A stretch of 17,117 nucleotides of DNA from Bacteroidota bacterium. GTDB lineage: Bacteria; Bacteroidota; Bacteroidia; Bacteroidales; VadinHA17. The notes under the pieces were generated by a model. It ran no database searches. It was given only the letters and a program-made list of their open reading frames with translations, and had not been told where the DNA came from. How positions within the stretch are numbered: position 1 is the first letter of the stretch; each line of letters opens with the position of its first letter. This document shows, one piece after another, positions 14,840-17,117 of the stretch. The stretch is taken from the NCBI GenBank assembly GCA_023430725.1, contig JAEYZD010000167.1:1-17117 (forward strand), given 5' to 3'. The position numbers were made by a program, and so were the translations under genes.

Positions 14840-16309
14840 TTATTTTGCCGGATACTTTATGCCGAGCCCTTTGGCCACAAGCATTGCCAGCTCCTTGTCA
14901 GCCTTATGGAAATGGTCGAGCTGACGCATCAGAATCTCCTTTTTCTTCGGGCCTGACACACCCTTCAGGGCACCCACGAAGTTTGCCACGGTATTGGCTC
15001 TCTCCTGGTCGGTCATGACTTTTCTGAAAAGGGCTCCTGCCTGTGAGTAGTGGTCATTGTCGTTCATATTACGGTCCCAGGTGTCTGCCACATCCGATTC
15101 AAGGCTCATCGGAGGCTCCTTGTACTCCTTGTCGGCCTCGATATCGTCAAAGCTGTTCGGGAAGTAGTTGGGAGCTGAGCCGCCGTTGCCGTTGAGGGCC
15201 ATAAAACCGTCCCTCTGGTGGTTATGAACAGGTACGATAGGCCTGTTTACCGGCAGCTGCTCATAGTTGGCACCCAGCCTGTAGCGGTGTGCATCAGGAT
15301 AGGCAAGAATGCGTCCCTGCAGCATCTTGTCGGGTGAGAGACCAATGCCCGGAATTGTATTTGAGGGTGCGAAGGCGGCCTGTTCTACCTCGGCGAAGTA
15401 GTTTGCAGGTATCTCATTCAGTTCCATCACACCGGCTTCGATGAGAGGAAATTCCTTGTGCGGCCATACTTTTGTAAGGTCAAAGGGGTTCCATTTGAAC
15501 TTCTTTGCCTGGGCTTCGGTCATCACCTGGATCTTCAGGGTCCACTTCGGGAAATCCTTGCGGTTGATTGCCTCAACGAGGTCGCGCTGCGAGTAGTCGG
15601 GGTCCTTACCGCGAATTTCGTCGGCCTGAGGACCTGTCAGTGTTTTGTTGCCCTGCTGTGTTTTGAAGTGGAATTTCACCCATATCCTTTCATTCTTTTT
15701 GTTATACATTGAGAATGTGTGGCTGCCGTATCCGTTCATGAACCTGTAGCCGTCGGGAGTGCCTCTGTCGCTGAACAGGATCATCACCTGGTGGAGGCTC
15801 TCCGGGTTAAGGCTCCAGTAATCCCACATCATTGTAGGGCTCTTGAGGTTGGTCTTCGGATCACGCTTCTGGGTGTGGATAAAATCCGGGAATTTCTTTG
15901 CATCCTTGATGAAGAAGACAGGGGTGTTGTTCCCAACCAGGTCCCAGTTGCCTTCTTCGGTGTAGAACTTGACTGCGAATCCCCTGGGGTCACGTTCGGT
16001 ATCGGCGCTCCCTTTTTCTCCTCCTACGGTAGAGAACCGGACCAGCACACGGCATTTGGTGCCTGTCTTGCTGAACAGTTTTGCTTTTGTGTACTTTGAG
16101 ATGTTGCCTGTGACGGTAAAGGTGCCGAAAGCGCCTGTTCCCTTGGCATGTACTACCCTCTCGGGTATGCGTTCACGGTTGAAATGTGCCAGTTTCTCAT
16201 GGAGATGATAGTCCTGGAGCAGTACCGGTCCCCTCGGACCTGCGGTCATGCTGTCTTCGTTCTCGAAGAAGGGCCTGCCCGATGCTGTGGTGAGTTTCTT
16301 CTTTGCCAT
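14840..16309 (-). CDS. katA: Monofunctional heme catalase, small-subunit type
   Basis: Breaks hydrogen peroxide into water and oxygen. The start is set at ATG 16309 (MAKKKLTTASGRPF), giving 489 residues; an in-frame ATG at 16381 would run into the perR coding end (stop at 16335) and adds a low-complexity polar leader. Active-site residues: His54 in RVVHAKGTGAFG, Asn127 in LVGNNTPVFF, and the heme ligand Tyr337 with Arg333 in GRILAYPDAHRYRLG. Size and the absence of a C-terminal flavodoxin-like domain place it in the small-subunit group (often clade 3). No signal peptide, so cytoplasmic. It follows perR by 25 nt and is surely expressed with it. Confidence 0.96.
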   Translation of the reverse strand: MAKKKLTTASGRPFFENEDSMTAGPRGPVLLQDYHLHEKLAHFNRERIPERVVHAKGTGAFGTFTVTGNISKYTKAKLFSKTGTKCRVLVRFSTVGGEKGSADTERDPRGFAVKFYTEEGNWDLVGNNTPVFFIKDAKKFPDFIHTQKRDPKTNLKSPTMMWDYWSLNPESLHQVMILFSDRGTPDGYRFMNGYGSHTFSMYNKKNERIWVKFHFKTQQGNKTLTGPQADEIRGKDPDYSQRDLVEAINRKDFPKWTLKIQVMTEAQAKKFKWNPFDLTKVWPHKEFPLIEAGVMELNEIPANYFAEVEQAAFAPSNTIPGIGLSPDKMLQGRILAYPDAHRYRLGANYEQLPVNRPIVPVHNHQRDGFMALNGNGGSAPNYFPNSFDDIEADKEYKEPPMSLESDVADTWDRNMNDNDHYSQAGALFRKVMTDQERANTVANFVGALKGVSGPKKKEILMRQLDHFHKADKELAMLVAKGLGIKYPAK

Positions 16310-16334
16310 GTCGTTTGGTTTTAGTTTATGCCTG

Positions 16335-16778
16335 CTATCTCTTTTTGACTGTCTCCCTGTTGTCGGTGAACCGGCCGACAATCTGCAGCTTTATCTCCTC
16401 AATCAGGAAGGAGGGAATCTCCTTGTTTCTGAAATAGTTGTGCAGAATCTCATTGAGTTCCTCATCATAATAGTCCTCTATGCGGTCACAGTGCGTGCAG
16501 TATATATGATGGTGAGTATCCTTCACCGCATCATACCGCAGGAGTCCGCTGTCGGTTTTCACCCTCCTGAGGATATCTTTTTCAACCAGTGTGTCGAGCG
16601 TCTTGTAGACTGTGCCTGTTGCAATGTCAGGGTGTTTTTTCCTTATGTACTGGCTGACCTCATCAGCTGTAGGATGATCATGAAGCATATCCACCGCCTC
16701 GTAAACTGCCAGCCGCTGGGGTGTCACCCGAAGGCCGGTCCTCTTCAGTTCTGTCCTGTAATCTTCAATATTCATCAT
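16335..16778 (-). CDS. perR: PerR-type peroxide-sensing repressor, Fur family
   Basis: Metal-dependent DNA-binding repressor of peroxide defence, the first gene of its own operon. Start chosen at ATG 16778 (MMNIEDYR, 147 residues; the next ATG at 16775 is equally good). The ATG at 16832 would lie within the promoter and operator. The winged-helix part contains RVTPQR and HPTADEV; TGTVYKTL is the recognition helix. Residues His35, Asp83, His89, His91 and Asp102 line up, with a constant offset of 2, with Bacillus subtilis PerR ligands His37, Asp85, His91, His93, Asp104. The Asp (not Glu) at 102 is the PerR mark. Structural zinc cysteines Cys94 and Cys97 (CTHC) are kept, but the second CxxC is replaced (Phe and Asn at 137 and 140 of the aligned region). 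Confidence 0.93.
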   Translation of the reverse strand: MMNIEDYRTELKRTGLRVTPQRLAVYEAVDMLHDHPTADEVSQYIRKKHPDIATGTVYKTLDTLVEKDILRRVKTDSGLLRYDAVKDTHHHIYCTHCDRIEDYYDEELNEILHNYFRNKEIPSFLIEEIKLQIVGRFTDNRETVKKR

Positions 16779-16787
16779 ATAAGAATA

Positions 16788-16803
16788 ATTCCTATCAAGG
16801 AAT
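16788..16803. promoter_or_regulatory. Candidate PerR operator
   Basis: Perfect 6-bp inverted repeat ATTCCT-ATCA-AGGAAT, with partial symmetry outside it. It begins 10 bp upstream of the perR ATG and covers the expected transcription start (near 16802). A site there would let PerR block its own operon. The known PerR box of Bacillus is a longer AT-rich 7-1-7 repeat, so this is an inference from position and symmetry. Confidence 0.55.
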
Positions 16804-16806
16804 AAA

Positions 16807-16837
16807 CAAATATAAGATAAAATAATCAGCAAACAAA
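16807..16837 (-). promoter_or_regulatory. Promoter of the perR-katA-ferritin-prx operon
   Basis: On the minus strand TTTG (16837-16834), 19-bp spacer, TATATTTG (16814-16807): a full match to the Bacteroidota consensus TTTG-N19-21-TAnnTTTG. Transcription should start near 16802, about 24 nt before the perR ATG. No comparable promoter is visible in the 25-33 nt gaps inside the operon. Confidence 0.75.
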
Positions 16838-16895
16838 ATTTATTTTAAGCAAAAAGTGATTAGAAACCATTCGATGCAGCTGTTTTAAATGTAAG

Positions 16896-17117
16896 CTAAA
16901 CAGAATAGAGTCTGTCCAGCACGTCAAGCATTATCTCATCAACGTTTTCACGGTTATCAATTGCCACAGTCATTCCGTATGCTGCGGCGCCGGTGGTGCC
17001 GCCGCCTTCTTTCCCGTTCATCATTGCAGTGAACCTGCGCGAGAGTTTTCTGAACCATCGTTCCGGAAGGATCCTGGAGAGTGTCTTGACAACAGAGATT
17101 AGCACATTGGAAGAAGC
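16896..17117 (-). CDS. C-terminal end of an unrecognised protein, 5' end missing
   Basis: The frame is open to the window edge (Ala-Ser-Ser-Asn before a GTG at 17105), so only the last 73 residues are seen. They contain a basic, partly hydrophobic stretch (ISVVKTLSRILPERWFRKLS), a Gly/Ala-rich turn (GKEGGGTTGAAAYG) and an acidic end (NVDEIMLDVLDRLYSV). I do not recognise the family. It ends 118 bp upstream of the perR start and has no part in that operon's promoter as far as can be seen. Confidence 0.6.
   Translation of the reverse strand, partial: ASSNVLISVVKTLSRILPERWFRKLSRRFTAMMNGKEGGGTTGAAAYGMTVAIDNRENVDEIMLDVLDRLYSV

Noticed and set aside
16779..16832. N-terminal extension of perR from the ATG at 16832
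   Set aside because: It would translate through the inverted repeat and the -7 box of a full-consensus promoter, and the extra residues are not part of the Fur family.
1..17117. A wholly new defence or biosynthetic system
   Set aside because: All full-length genes but none unexplained belong to known families (alpha-glucan use, fumarase, asparagine synthase, peroxide defence). The only unrecognised gene is a fragment at the right edge.
1..17117. tRNA, rRNA or insertion sequences
   Set aside because: No cloverleaf, rRNA-like stretch, transposase or terminal repeats were seen by eye; the short palindromes lack a linked transposase in the window.

Overview
The window most likely comes from a member of the Bacteroidota, outside the genus Bacteroides itself. 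Three things point there: a secreted amylase with a C-terminal type IX secretion (T9SS) sorting domain, promoters that fit the Bacteroidota pattern TTTG-N19-21-TAnnTTTG, and a glycan-use locus resembling the Sus/maltose clusters of that phylum. The PerR/catalase/peroxiredoxin block suggests a cell that meets oxygen or peroxide. No species can be named from the sequence.

Region 1 (1-9996) is an alpha-glucan locus. At the left edge a 5'-truncated GH13 amylase with a T9SS sorting tail runs rightwards. Past a bidirectional terminator it faces a tightly packed leftward operon, transcribed in the order SLC45-type MFS sugar transporter, beta-phosphoglucomutase (pgmB), GH65 maltose phosphorylase, SusA-like GH13 neopullulanase, GH13 amylase lipoprotein. 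Gaps are 2, 6, -1 (TAATG overlap) and 10 nt. The inferred flow is: surface or extracellular GH13 cuts starch; the lipoprotein and the periplasmic GH13 trim maltodextrins; the MFS protein carries maltose or short dextrins across the inner membrane; GH65 splits maltose with phosphate into glucose and beta-glucose 1-phosphate; PgmB makes glucose 6-phosphate. No SusC/SusD pair or regulator lies in the window; they are probably to the left of base 1.

Region 2 (9657-13567) has a 340-bp divergent intergenic region with candidate promoters for both sides, followed by rightward genes for a one-piece class I [4Fe-4S] fumarase and asparagine synthase B. Palindromic REP-like elements lie after each.

Region 3 (13568-16837) is a leftward peroxide-defence operon: PerR-type Fur-family repressor, heme catalase, DPS-like ferritin, Prx6-type peroxiredoxin. 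Its promoter matches the Bacteroidota consensus fully (TTTG-N19-TATATTTG). A 16-bp inverted repeat at the expected transcription start is a good candidate PerR operator. All five regulatory-metal ligands of Bacillus PerR are conserved, but half of the structural zinc site is missing.

The right edge holds the C-terminal end of an unrecognised leftward gene. I see no wholly new system. The most notable signals are the PerR operator and its altered zinc site, the three-compartment GH13 set, and the dispersed palindromic repeats, one family of which occurs as an inverted pair and as a single copy 10 kb away.
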